Source: Cacconaster sp045617505 | Lineage (GTDB): Bacteria > Bacteroidota > Bacteroidia > Bacteroidales > UBA932 | Direction: 5' to 3' | Assembly: GCA_045617505.1 (NCBI GenBank) | Contig: JAZLIS010000134.1 | Coordinates: forward strand, 1-17,366 | DNA length: 17,366 bases | Shown: positions 1-6,407 of the stretch, one piece after another | Numbering within the stretch: position 1 is the stretch's first letter | Layout: every line of letters begins with the position of its first letter | Notes under the pieces: model-generated | What the model was told of the DNA's origin: nothing | Databases searched by the model: none | The model's input: only the letters and a program-made list of their open reading frames with translations | Program-made: the position numbers and the translations under genes

Positions 1-1
1 C

Positions 2-325
2 ACTCTTGTAATGAAGTATCCATTTGTTGGTGAAAGAGTTTATTACAAGGATTATTTCAATGGTAACTTCAAAACACACCTGGTTGGAGCCCTCGGTGGT
101 TGCATCTGGTGCCTCGGTACCGCATTCAGTTATATCGCCTCCGGAAAGGCGGGCGCTGCCATTTCTTACGCCCTCGGACAGGGTGCGCCTATGGTTGCCG
201 CAATCTGGGGAGTATTCATCTGGAAAGAGTTCAAGGGTGCAGGCAATAAGGTGAAGAGCCTTCTCGGATTGATGTTCGCACTCTTCATTCTCGGATTGGC
301 CCTCATCATTGTATCGGGTAATTAA
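2..325 (+). CDS. Sugar permease, DMT superfamily (GRP/RhaT-like), 3' part only
   Basis: This is the C-terminal part of a membrane permease whose start lies before the window. The frame is open from base 2, so the Met at base 11 is probably internal. The roughly 107 visible residues hold three hydrophobic segments: one around the stretch with LVGALGGCIWCLGTAFSYIA, one around GQGAPMVAAIWGVFIW, and a last one ending LALIIVSGN. The small-residue-rich second segment, followed by a WKEF turn and a final helix, is typical of the C-terminal half of glucose/rhamnose-type members of the drug/metabolite transporter superfamily. That assignment rests on family recognition, and the substrate cannot be read from this piece. 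Only 29 bases separate its stop from the next gene on the same strand, so it may belong to the same transcript. It could equally be annotated as a generic DMT transporter. Confidence 0.75.
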   Translation, partial: TLVMKYPFVGERVYYKDYFNGNFKTHLVGALGGCIWCLGTAFSYIASGKAGAAISYALGQGAPMVAAIWGVFIWKEFKGAGNKVKSLLGLMFALFILGLALIIVSGN

Positions 326-354
326 CTGATTTTGTAACCATTAATCATATTCCT

Positions 355-1545
355 ATGAAAAAATCAATCTTATTATTCTCTGCTGTTGCATTGCTTTCGT
401 TCAATGCTGCAGCTCAGGAAGCCAAGGAAGCCCAGGACGGCTTCAAGTTCGAAACCATCAAGGAACTGCCAATCACTTCAGTCAAGAATCAGGCAAGTTC
501 CGGAACCTGCTGGTGCTTTTCCACCATCTCTTTCCTTGAGTCGGAGATGATTCGTCAGGGGTGCAAGGACAATGACCTTGACCTTTCCGAGATGTTTGTC
601 GTATCCAACGCATACGCTGACAAGGCGGTCAAATACGTAAGGGTCGATGGGCATCTGAACTATGAGCAAGGCAGTTCGGCACAGGATGTACTGTTTGTCC
701 TCAGAGAACACGGAGTCGTTCCCGACGAAGTAATGCCCGGATTGAACTACGGTACGACAAAGCACGCGCACGGCGAACTTGTAGCCGGACTCAAGGGCTT
801 TATGAATGCCATACTGAAGAACCCCAACAGAAAACTGACTCCCGCCTGGCTTCCCGCTCTGAAAGGTATCCTCGCGGCTTATCTGGGCCCTGTTCCCGAA
901 AATTTCGAATACAAAGGAAAGAACTACACCCCGAAGAGCTATCTTGAAAGCCTTCCTGTAAATCTCGATGACTACGTGGACCTTACCTCCTGGACTCATA
1001 TCTCATACTATGAGAAACATCCGGTGGAAGTTGCAGACAACTGGCGCTGGGGTTCCGCATATAACATTCCTCTCGATGAGCTTGTTGAAGTCATCTACAA
1101 TGCAATCGACAAAGGTTACACCGTCGCCTGGGGAGCTGATGTGAGTGAGACCGGATTCACCCGTGACGGAATCGGCCTTGCAGTCGATATGGAGGCTCTG
1201 AATACGGTTGGAAGCGACCAGGCCCACTGGGTCGGCGCTCCCGATGCAAGAGGCCGCCGCGCAATCAACGGCCCTGTAAAGGAGATTGAGGTCACGCCCG
1301 AACTCCGCCAGCAGGGATACGAAGAGAAGAGCACAACCGACGACCACGGAATGCATATCTATGGTATCGCAAAGGATGCCGAAGGCAACAAGTACTTCAA
1401 AGTCAAGAACTCATGGGGCATTACCGGCAAGTATGACGGAATCTGGTATGTGTCAGAAGCTTATGTGAAATACAAGACATTGGACATTATGGTCCACAAG
1501 GATGCTATTCCCAAGGAGATCAGAAAGAAACTCGGCATCAAATAA
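355..1545 (+). CDS. Exported C1 family cysteine peptidase (aminopeptidase C / bleomycin hydrolase-like)
   Basis: A 396-residue papain-superfamily peptidase that probably hydrolyses peptides in the periplasm. Residues 1-20 are a Sec signal (MKKSI, hydrophobic core, then AAA before QE). The active site is readable: oxyanion-hole Gln46 in KNQ, nucleophile Cys52 in SGTCWCFS, His334 in DDHGMHIYG and Asn352 in VKNSWG, in the usual order Q-C-H-N. The long stretch between Cys and His, and a C-terminal tail that continues well past NSWG, fit the C1B (PepC/bleomycin hydrolase) branch better than plain papains. Classical PepC is cytoplasmic, so the signal peptide is the point of difference, though exported versions are common in Bacteroidales. 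No Shine-Dalgarno site is visible. The ATG at 355 is chosen because the signal peptide begins there. The next gene starts 2 bases after the stop, which implies cotranscription. The family call is strong; physiological substrate unknown. Confidence 0.92.
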   Translation: MKKSILLFSAVALLSFNAAAQEAKEAQDGFKFETIKELPITSVKNQASSGTCWCFSTISFLESEMIRQGCKDNDLDLSEMFVVSNAYADKAVKYVRVDGHLNYEQGSSAQDVLFVLREHGVVPDEVMPGLNYGTTKHAHGELVAGLKGFMNAILKNPNRKLTPAWLPALKGILAAYLGPVPENFEYKGKNYTPKSYLESLPVNLDDYVDLTSWTHISYYEKHPVEVADNWRWGSAYNIPLDELVEVIYNAIDKGYTVAWGADVSETGFTRDGIGLAVDMEALNTVGSDQAHWVGAPDARGRRAINGPVKEIEVTPELRQQGYEEKSTTDDHGMHIYGIAKDAEGNKYFKVKNSWGITGKYDGIWYVSEAYVKYKTLDIMVHKDAIPKEIRKKLGIK

Positions 1546-1547
1546 GG

Positions 1548-2234
1548 ATGAAAAAATATATTCCAAATATGATTACGCTGCTGAATCTGCTTTCAGGTTC
1601 AGTAGCGGTCATATATGCGGCACAGGGAGCATATTACGCAGCTTGGATGCTGTGCATCCTTGCCGCGGTGTTCGATTTCTTCGATGGATTTGCCGCAAGG
1701 GCTCTCGGGGCATATTCTGAGATAGGCAAGGAACTCGATTCGCTGTGTGACTGTGTGAGTTTCGGACTGGCACCGGCTGTAGCCCTGATGACGTTTTACC
1801 GCGGTGCGGGTGATTATCCGTCAATTCTCGGCTACATACCTCTTGCTGTCGTAGCCTGCTCTGCGCTCAGACTTGCCAAGTTCAATCTGGACACGAGGCA
1901 GACCAGGAGTTTTCTCGGACTCCCCACTCCTGCCTGCGGCCTGCTGACAGTATCCCTGACAGCCTGTCCCCCTGCATTTCTCTCAAAAGTATGGTTCATT
2001 CCCGTCGTAAGTGCAGTATTGGCTTTCCTGCTTGTGAGTGAAATTCCGATGTTCTCGATGAAGTCTTTCAGTCCGAAACACCGGTGGTTTCTTTTCGGTT
2101 CCATCGCAATATGCTGCCTGATCCCCATATTCTCGGAAACATCCGTCTGGTGGATGAAACTGCCGCCCGTATTGTCCGGTATCTTCACTTATTATATTGT
2201 ATTGAATCTCATTCCCCTTAAAAATGAAAAATAA
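1548..2234 (+). CDS. pssA: CDP-diacylglycerol--serine O-phosphatidyltransferase
   Basis: A 228-residue integral membrane enzyme that transfers phosphatidate from CDP-diacylglycerol to serine. The product, phosphatidylserine, is the precursor of phosphatidylethanolamine. The CDP-alcohol phosphotransferase signature DG-x2-AR-x8-G-x3-D-x3-D is complete: Asp46 Gly47, Ala50 Arg51, Gly60, Asp64 and Asp68, with the extra upstream Asp43. The start PNMITLLNLLSGS is the usual PssA opening, and several hydrophobic helices follow through to residue 225. The length is normal for the short, membrane-embedded PssA type. It starts 2 bases after the peptidase stop and overlaps the next gene by 11 bases, so translation is probably coupled. 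The usual partner, phosphatidylserine decarboxylase, is not in the window. Placement between secreted hydrolases suggests simple operon packing rather than a shared pathway. Confidence 0.95.
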   Translation: MKKYIPNMITLLNLLSGSVAVIYAAQGAYYAAWMLCILAAVFDFFDGFAARALGAYSEIGKELDSLCDCVSFGLAPAVALMTFYRGAGDYPSILGYIPLAVVACSALRLAKFNLDTRQTRSFLGLPTPACGLLTVSLTACPPAFLSKVWFIPVVSAVLAFLLVSEIPMFSMKSFSPKHRWFLFGSIAICCLIPIFSETSVWWMKLPPVLSGIFTYYIVLNLIPLKNEK

Positions 2235-3801
2235 ATTATTGTTGTTCTGCGCTCTTTCTTCCGCAGTGGCACTGACCTCCTGCCAGCAGGCTGAAGTGTC
2301 GGTCTCCGTCATCCCGAATCCGGTCTCAATCGAAGCGGCCGGTCGTGGGGCAAAACTTCAGGAAGTACCCGTATTTGATTGTGAATCAATGGAACTTCAG
2401 ATCCTCGGGCAGACATTTGTCGAGGTTGCAAACGGTGTGAAAATTCCTAATATTTCACTTGCAATCGACAACACTCTTGATGCTGAAGAGTATGTTCTCG
2501 ACTCCCATAAGGGTAAGGTTGTCATCAAAGGCGGCTCTCAGGCCGGTGTGTGGTGGGGCCTTCAGACTCTCCTGCAGATCTGCTACCAGACTGACGGGAA
2601 GACCTTCCCCGGATTGAGCATCAAGGACAAACCTGCATTTGCATATCGTGGCGCTCACCTCGACTGCGGGCGTCATTTCTTCTCCGTTGAAGATGTCAAA
2701 AGGTTTATCGACCTTGTCAATATGCACAAAATCAACGTTTTCCACTGGCATCTTACCGAAGACCAGGGGTGGCGGGCTGAAATCAAGAAACTCCCCAAAT
2801 TGACTGAAATCGGCAGCGTCCGCGCTGAGACGGTGGTCGGACACGCCGGTGATTCCCACACATACGACGGAACTCCTTACGGCGGATATTATACACAGGA
2901 GCAGATGAAGGAGATTGTTTCATACGCCGCTTCAAGACAGATGACTGTCATTCCCGAAATAGAAATCCCCGGACACGCTTCCGCGGCCCTCGCAGCATAT
3001 CCGGAACTCGGCTGCCGTGGCAAGGGTTATAAGGTACAGACCACCTGGGGCGTTTTCGACGAGGTCTTCTGTATAGGTAATCCCGGCACAGTCCAGCTTT
3101 TCAAGGACGTTCTTGACGAAATCTGCGAAATCTTCCCCAGCGAATACATCCATATCGGAGGTGACGAAGCTCCCCGCAACGAGTGGAAGAAGTGTCCCAA
3201 ATGCCAGGCTCTTATGAAAAAGATGGGATACACAAGCGAAGCACAGCTGCAAAGTCATATCGTGAACGAGATTGAGCAGTACCTCAATCAAAAAGGCCGC
3301 AAAATCATCGGTTGGGATGAAATTCTTGAAGGCGGTGTTTCACAGTCAGCCTGCGTGATGTCCTGGAGAGGAACTGACAGCGGCATCGCCGCGGCAAAAC
3401 TCGGCAACGACGTGATAATGACCCCCAACAGTTATTTCTATCTGGACTATTACCAGACGTCCGACCCCAAGGCAAACGGCGAACCTTTCTGCATCGGCGG
3501 TAACCTTCCCCTCTCCCAATGCTACAAGTTCCAGCCCTACGAAGGCCTGAATGATGAGCAGAAAGCCCATATCAAAGGCATTCAGGCCAATGTCTGGACT
3601 GAATATATGGCTGATTTCGACCACGTGGAGTTCAACTCTCTCCCCCGCTTCGCGGCTCTGGCCGAGATTTCCTGGAGCAACGACAACCGCACCGACTACA
3701 CAACTTTCGTGGAGCGTACACGCAAGTCTCTTCTTCCTGTGTATGATGCAAGAGGCTATCACTATGCTCCATACGCTTTCCAGAATCCCCCTGTAGAGTA
3801 A
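2224..3801 (+). CDS. Beta-N-acetylhexosaminidase, GH20 family lipoprotein
   Basis: A 525-residue enzyme that removes terminal N-acetylglucosamine or N-acetylgalactosamine from glycans by the GH20 substrate-assisted mechanism. The N-terminus is a lipoprotein signal with lipobox LTSC at Cys20, so the protein is probably anchored in an outer-membrane leaflet. Residues about 25-135 match the small GH20b-type N-terminal domain. The catalytic barrel begins at KPAFAYRGAHLD (Arg142, Asp147). It contains HWHLTEDQGWR (His174, His176, Asp180), the EIEIPGH element (His251) and the catalytic pair Asp314-Glu315 in HIGGDE. Later substrate-site Trp motifs (IGWDEI, SWRGT, NVWTEY) are also present, so no key residue appears to be missing. 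Its ATG lies inside the last codons of pssA (11-base overlap). The next lipoprotein gene follows after 24 bases. The likely job is trimming mucin, peptidoglycan or host N-glycan sugars; the actual substrate is not determinable here. Confidence 0.95.
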   Translation: MKNKLLLFCALSSAVALTSCQQAEVSVSVIPNPVSIEAAGRGAKLQEVPVFDCESMELQILGQTFVEVANGVKIPNISLAIDNTLDAEEYVLDSHKGKVVIKGGSQAGVWWGLQTLLQICYQTDGKTFPGLSIKDKPAFAYRGAHLDCGRHFFSVEDVKRFIDLVNMHKINVFHWHLTEDQGWRAEIKKLPKLTEIGSVRAETVVGHAGDSHTYDGTPYGGYYTQEQMKEIVSYAASRQMTVIPEIEIPGHASAALAAYPELGCRGKGYKVQTTWGVFDEVFCIGNPGTVQLFKDVLDEICEIFPSEYIHIGGDEAPRNEWKKCPKCQALMKKMGYTSEAQLQSHIVNEIEQYLNQKGRKIIGWDEILEGGVSQSACVMSWRGTDSGIAAAKLGNDVIMTPNSYFYLDYYQTSDPKANGEPFCIGGNLPLSQCYKFQPYEGLNDEQKAHIKGIQANVWTEYMADFDHVEFNSLPRFAALAEISWSNDNRTDYTTFVERTRKSLLPVYDARGYHYAPYAFQNPPVE

Positions 3802-3825
3802 ACTTTAATACCAATACAAAACTTT

Positions 3826-5112
3826 ATGAAACACTTTCATTCATTTATGGCTTTGTCTTTCCTTTCAGTGCTGGCAATATCCTGCGCTCCGAAAGACAAC
3901 ACGCTCACAAAGGCCGAACAGGCCGAAGGCTGGCAGCTCCTGTTCAACGGACAGGACCTCACGGGATGGCGCAGCTTCAACTGCCCCGAACTCATTGGCG
4001 GATGGTCGGTCGTTGACGGCTGCATCCGCGCCGCAGGTGACGGTTCCGACGGCAGCGGCTACATTGTCACCGACAAGAAATACTCCAACTTCATCCTCAA
4101 GTGGGACTGGAAGCTCACTCACGGCGGCAACAGCGGTATGATTTACCACGTTGTCGAAAATCCCGTATTCGGTGTCCCCTACGTTACCGGACCCGAATAT
4201 CAACTGATTGACAACGAAGGTTGGGAGGAGGTGAATGCCCCTTCAAAACTTGAGGAGTGGCAGAAACTCGGCGTTGACTATGCAATGCATCTGCCCGACT
4301 ATTCCGTTATGAAGGTCAACCCTCAGGGCGAATGGAACACTTCACAGATTGTCTTCGACAACGGCCACGTCGAACACTGGCTCAACGGTGCCAAGATACT
4401 CGAATTCGAGGCCTGGACAGATGACTGGTTCGTTCGCAAAAACAGCGGCAAATGGGCGAATGCTCCCGAGTACGGTCTTGCATCGGATGGTGTCATCTGC
4501 CTTCAGGACCACGGCGATCCCGCTTCCTTCAAGAATATCAAAATCAAGGAACTCCCCCACAAGGGCGGAAAGACCGAGTCTCTCTTCAACGGAAAGGACC
4601 TCACCGGTTGGGAGCCTTTCGGAGACGGCAAGTGGTATGTTGATGGAGAAGGCAATCTCGTTACCGAGAATGGTGACCTCCGTCAGTACGGCTACCTGGG
4701 AACCCGCAAGTATTACAAGGATTTCGACCTTACCTGCGAATTCAAAGAGGCTTCAAACGGCAATTCAGGACTCTTCTTCCACTCTTTCATCGAGGGCTTC
4801 AACACAGTCCACGGATGGCAGTGCGAGGTTGCTCCCAAGGGCAATGACACAGGCGGAATTTATGAATCATACGGACGTGGCTGGCTCTATCAGATTCCTG
4901 ACGAGAAGGAGGAAATCCTGAAACCGACGGACTGGAACACCCTTCGCCTCAAAGTAGAGGGCAACCACATCCAGACCTGGCTCAACGGTGAACCTATGAC
5001 TGACATCGAGGACGAGCAGATTGGCGCAGTATCAGGCCGCATAATGCTTCAGATTCACGACGGCAATGACATCAAAGTCCTCTGGAGAAACTTCAACCTG
5101 ACGGAACTGTAA
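3826..5112 (+). CDS. Lipoprotein with two tandem DUF1080 (3-keto-disaccharide hydrolase-type) domains
   Basis: A 428-residue exported protein with a lipobox at LAISC (Cys20). It holds two copies of the DUF1080 fold (Pfam 3-keto-disaccharide hydrolase, concanavalin-like), at about residues 35-243 and 250-428. The duplication shows in paired motifs: LFNGQDLTGW (39-48) and LFNGKDLTGW (253-262), GGNSGMIYH (100-108) and NGNSGLFFH (311-319), EHWLNG and QTWLNG, then LQDHGD (226-231) and LQIHDG (408-413). Many family members have one domain. The family is associated with cleavage or binding of oxidised (3-keto) glycosides and other glycans. Which of the two domains is active cannot be told. The gene follows the GH20 gene by 24 bases and ends the operon 25 bases before a strong hairpin, so it probably acts with the hexosaminidase on the same glycans. 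Domain recognition is firm, the activity is inferred. Confidence 0.88.
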   Translation: MKHFHSFMALSFLSVLAISCAPKDNTLTKAEQAEGWQLLFNGQDLTGWRSFNCPELIGGWSVVDGCIRAAGDGSDGSGYIVTDKKYSNFILKWDWKLTHGGNSGMIYHVVENPVFGVPYVTGPEYQLIDNEGWEEVNAPSKLEEWQKLGVDYAMHLPDYSVMKVNPQGEWNTSQIVFDNGHVEHWLNGAKILEFEAWTDDWFVRKNSGKWANAPEYGLASDGVICLQDHGDPASFKNIKIKELPHKGGKTESLFNGKDLTGWEPFGDGKWYVDGEGNLVTENGDLRQYGYLGTRKYYKDFDLTCEFKEASNGNSGLFFHSFIEGFNTVHGWQCEVAPKGNDTGGIYESYGRGWLYQIPDEKEEILKPTDWNTLRLKVEGNHIQTWLNGEPMTDIEDEQIGAVSGRIMLQIHDGNDIKVLWRNFNLTEL

Positions 5113-5137
5113 TACATTTCTCCCCTATCATAACATT

Positions 5138-5177
5138 TGAAGGGTGAACCTCAAGCTGTAGCTCGGTTCACCCTTCA
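5138..5177. terminator. Bidirectional hairpin terminator between convergent units
   Basis: A perfect 13-bp inverted repeat, TGAAGGGTGAACC (5138-5150) and GGTTCACCCTTCA (5165-5177), encloses a 14-base loop that can itself pair through AGCT/AGCT. A T-rich tract follows on the + side (5178-5189). It lies 25 bases after the DUF1080 stop and 6 bases beyond the end of the kinase relic on the - strand, so it can serve both directions. Confidence 0.85.
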
Positions 5178-5183
5178 TTTCAA

Positions 5184-5348
5184 TTATTTGAATGTCATTG
5201 TAAATTCCGTACACTCATTGTCGCTTCTTGTCGGATCGAGCATATACTCCAACTTCTTTCTGTCCTTCTCATGGATATAGAGCGCAGTTATTACAGCCGT
5301 CAGTACGATGGCTGCCACAACTATCAGTATGATTTCCCAGAGTGGCAT
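5184..5348 (-). pseudogene. Internally deleted sensor histidine kinase relic (54 codons)
   Basis: An intact but very short reading frame. Residues 1-25 (MPLWEIILIVVAAIVLTAVI, continuing hydrophobic) form one transmembrane helix. EKDRKKLEYMLD follows, which resembles the juxtamembrane start of the small membrane-anchored histidine kinases that sit beside sigma-54 regulators in Bacteroidales. The last residues, SDNECTEFTMTFK, look like the closing strand of a kinase ATPase domain (pattern G/C-T-x-F-x-h-x-F). Everything between, including the His box and the N, G1 and G2 boxes, is absent, so an internal deletion of several hundred codons that kept the frame is the simplest reading. The start codon shares one base with the stop of the upstream regulator (TGATG), the normal coupled arrangement of such pairs. 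No kinase activity is possible; a small membrane protein could still be made. The kinase origin is inferred from context and pattern, without alignment. Confidence 0.6.
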
Positions 5349-5858
5349 CAGATGTCGTATTTCTTAAGTTTACTGTACAATGTCGGACGGCTGATACCGA
5401 GTGCCTTTGCAACCAGCGTAAGATTGCTATTGCACCTGGCCATTGTGTCGCGTATGGTCTGAGCCTCTGCCTCATCAAGGGTCTTCTTGGGCGCGGACTT
5501 CACGGCGGACTTCTTCTCAAGCGAGAGGTCTCCCGCTTTCAGACTTGTCCCTTCAGAGAGAATCACAGCCTTCTCGATGGTATTCTGCAACTCGCGAATA
5601 TTGCCGCTCCATGCGTGAGATTTAAGCAGCACGGCAGCCTCAGCACCAATATCAACGACATTCCTGCAGTATTTCTCGGCATACATGGCAAGGAATCTCT
5701 CCGCCAGGGCTATGTCGGCGTATGCCGTGAAGAGCACTCTGTACTTCCGGCCACATCTTCTTCAGCTCTCCTGTCCAGTAGAGTCCCTCGTTGCCAGTAT
5801 TTATATCAGTGTAAAAGTTCATATCCAGCAGAACCACATCCGGACGATAAGTCTCCAT
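5348..5858 (-). pseudogene. Sigma-54-dependent response regulator remnant: truncated, internally deleted and frameshifted
   Basis: The pieces of an NtrC-type regulator are visible. From about 5855 the frame reads TYRPDVVLLDMNF, which is the phospho-acceptor strand of a receiver domain, then INTGNEGLYW and KKMWPEVQ. After the CAG at 5741-5739 the frame shifts. In the new frame (GTG at 5737) it continues VLFTAYADIALA, the next receiver strand. It then jumps directly to AERFLAMYAEKY and SGNIRELQNTIEKAVIL, the C-terminal lid of the AAA+ domain, and ends in a Fis-type helix-turn-helix (NLTLVAKALGISRPTLYSKL). Missing are the first 45 or so receiver residues, the rest of the receiver, the linker, Walker A, the GAFTGA loop and Walker B, roughly 230-250 residues in the second gap. 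A 129-residue DNA-binding fragment could still be translated from 5737. Its stop overlaps the kinase relic's ATG. Confidence 0.8.
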
Positions 5859-6012
5859 AGTCCAGATATACCACATTCTTGAAAGTTTTCTCAGCAAACG
5901 CGAGTACGCTGCTTGTCTTTCCACATTGACGTACACCTTTCACGACAAGAGGCTTGTGCTTAGGAGTGTTGAACCATTCACTTAACCTTTTCTCAATCTT
6001 GCGCTTATACAT
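5851..6012 (-). pseudogene. 5' fragment of a DUF4143-type AAA ATPase gene, fused to the regulator remnant
   Basis: The ATG at 6012 opens a frame beginning MYKRKIEKRLSEWF, then PLVVKGVRQCGKTSS with a good Walker A (GxRQCGKT), and ends its recognisable similarity at FKNVVYLDYGD. This is the standard N-terminus of the ATP-binding proteins that carry a C-terminal DUF4143 domain, which are common and often multicopy in Bacteroidales and normally about 380-480 residues long. Only about 54 codons survive. From about 5858 the DNA belongs to the response regulator in a different frame, and this frame soon ends. The remnant is therefore a chimeric junction, not a sequence-end truncation. Full copies elsewhere in the genome are likely, given the family's habit. 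The fragment has no Walker B or DUF4143 domain and should be non-functional. Confidence 0.75.
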
Positions 6013-6076
6013 ATTATCCACGTTTTCCAGCCGAGATTGGTTCATATTTAGCACGTTTTCCCGGCGACTTTTGGTG

Positions 6077-6107
6077 TAAAGATACACATGTCATATTTTT
6101 TTGCAAA
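6077..6107 (-). promoter_or_regulatory. Bacteroidota-type promoter in front of the ATPase remnant
   Basis: On the - strand, TTTG (6107-6104) is followed after 19 bases by TATCTTTA (6084-6077). The consensus is TTTG, 19-21 bases, TAnnTTTG, so only the last base of the -7 element is off. It lies about 65 bases upstream of the remnant's ATG. The -33 element falls inside an 18-bp palindrome, ATTTTTTTGCAAAAAAAT (6095-6112). The match is by eye and untested. Confidence 0.5.
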
Positions 6108-6124
6108 AAAATTGATATGTAAGT

Positions 6125-6360
6125 TTATGGTGCTACTCCGCTGTCATCCTCCTTCAGTTTCTCCTTGTATTTCTTGTCGTAGGCTTCACCTCTTGGAACG
6201 AGGTATTTGAAGAACACGCAGTCATCTATGATCTCTTTCGTATCTTCTTGGCTTTATGTTGCCATTATGAGCGGCCGTTAATGAACACTTTCTCTATTCC
6301 GAAGGCTTTGCCACAATCAGGAATCCCGTTTCGGAGCGCATCTTCGTTGAATATGGCATA
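6125..6360 (-). other. Gene-poor spacer with two short startless reading frames
   Basis: The roughly 300 bases between the promoter at 6077-6107 and the aldehyde dehydrogenase stop hold no complete gene. On the - strand two protein-like stretches end in stops. One is 31 codons at 6360-6265 (NEDALRNGIPDCGKAFGIEK, then VFINGRS), and the other is 42 codons at 6253-6125 (EIIDDCVFFKYLVPRGEAYD, then a Lys/Glu-rich end). Neither has a plausible start and I do not recognise the families. Their amino acid make-up looks coding rather than random, so they may be further remnants. No convincing terminator for the dehydrogenase operon is seen here. Confidence 0.35.
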
Positions 6361-6407
6361 TTATTATAAATAGATTTATTTTCTCCATTGCATCGCATTT
6401 GAAATTG

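Noticed and set aside
4349..4921. A 190-codon + strand frame inside the DUF1080 gene
   Set aside because: It is an out-of-frame shadow of the tandem-domain lipoprotein, rich in Ser/Thr/Arg and lacking any recognisable motif.
5138..5177. Inverted repeat read as the end of a mobile element
   Set aside because: No transposase, target duplication or second copy is seen. Its place between convergent gene ends and a T-rich tail fit a terminator.
5342..5860. A + strand open frame of 172 codons across the remnant block
   Set aside because: It is the antisense of the response-regulator remnant, whose - strand translation has clear domain motifs. The + product shows none.
6095..6112. The A/T-rich palindrome read as an intrinsic terminator
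   Set aside because: The stem has almost no G or C, and a -33 element lies inside it, so a promoter context is more likely.
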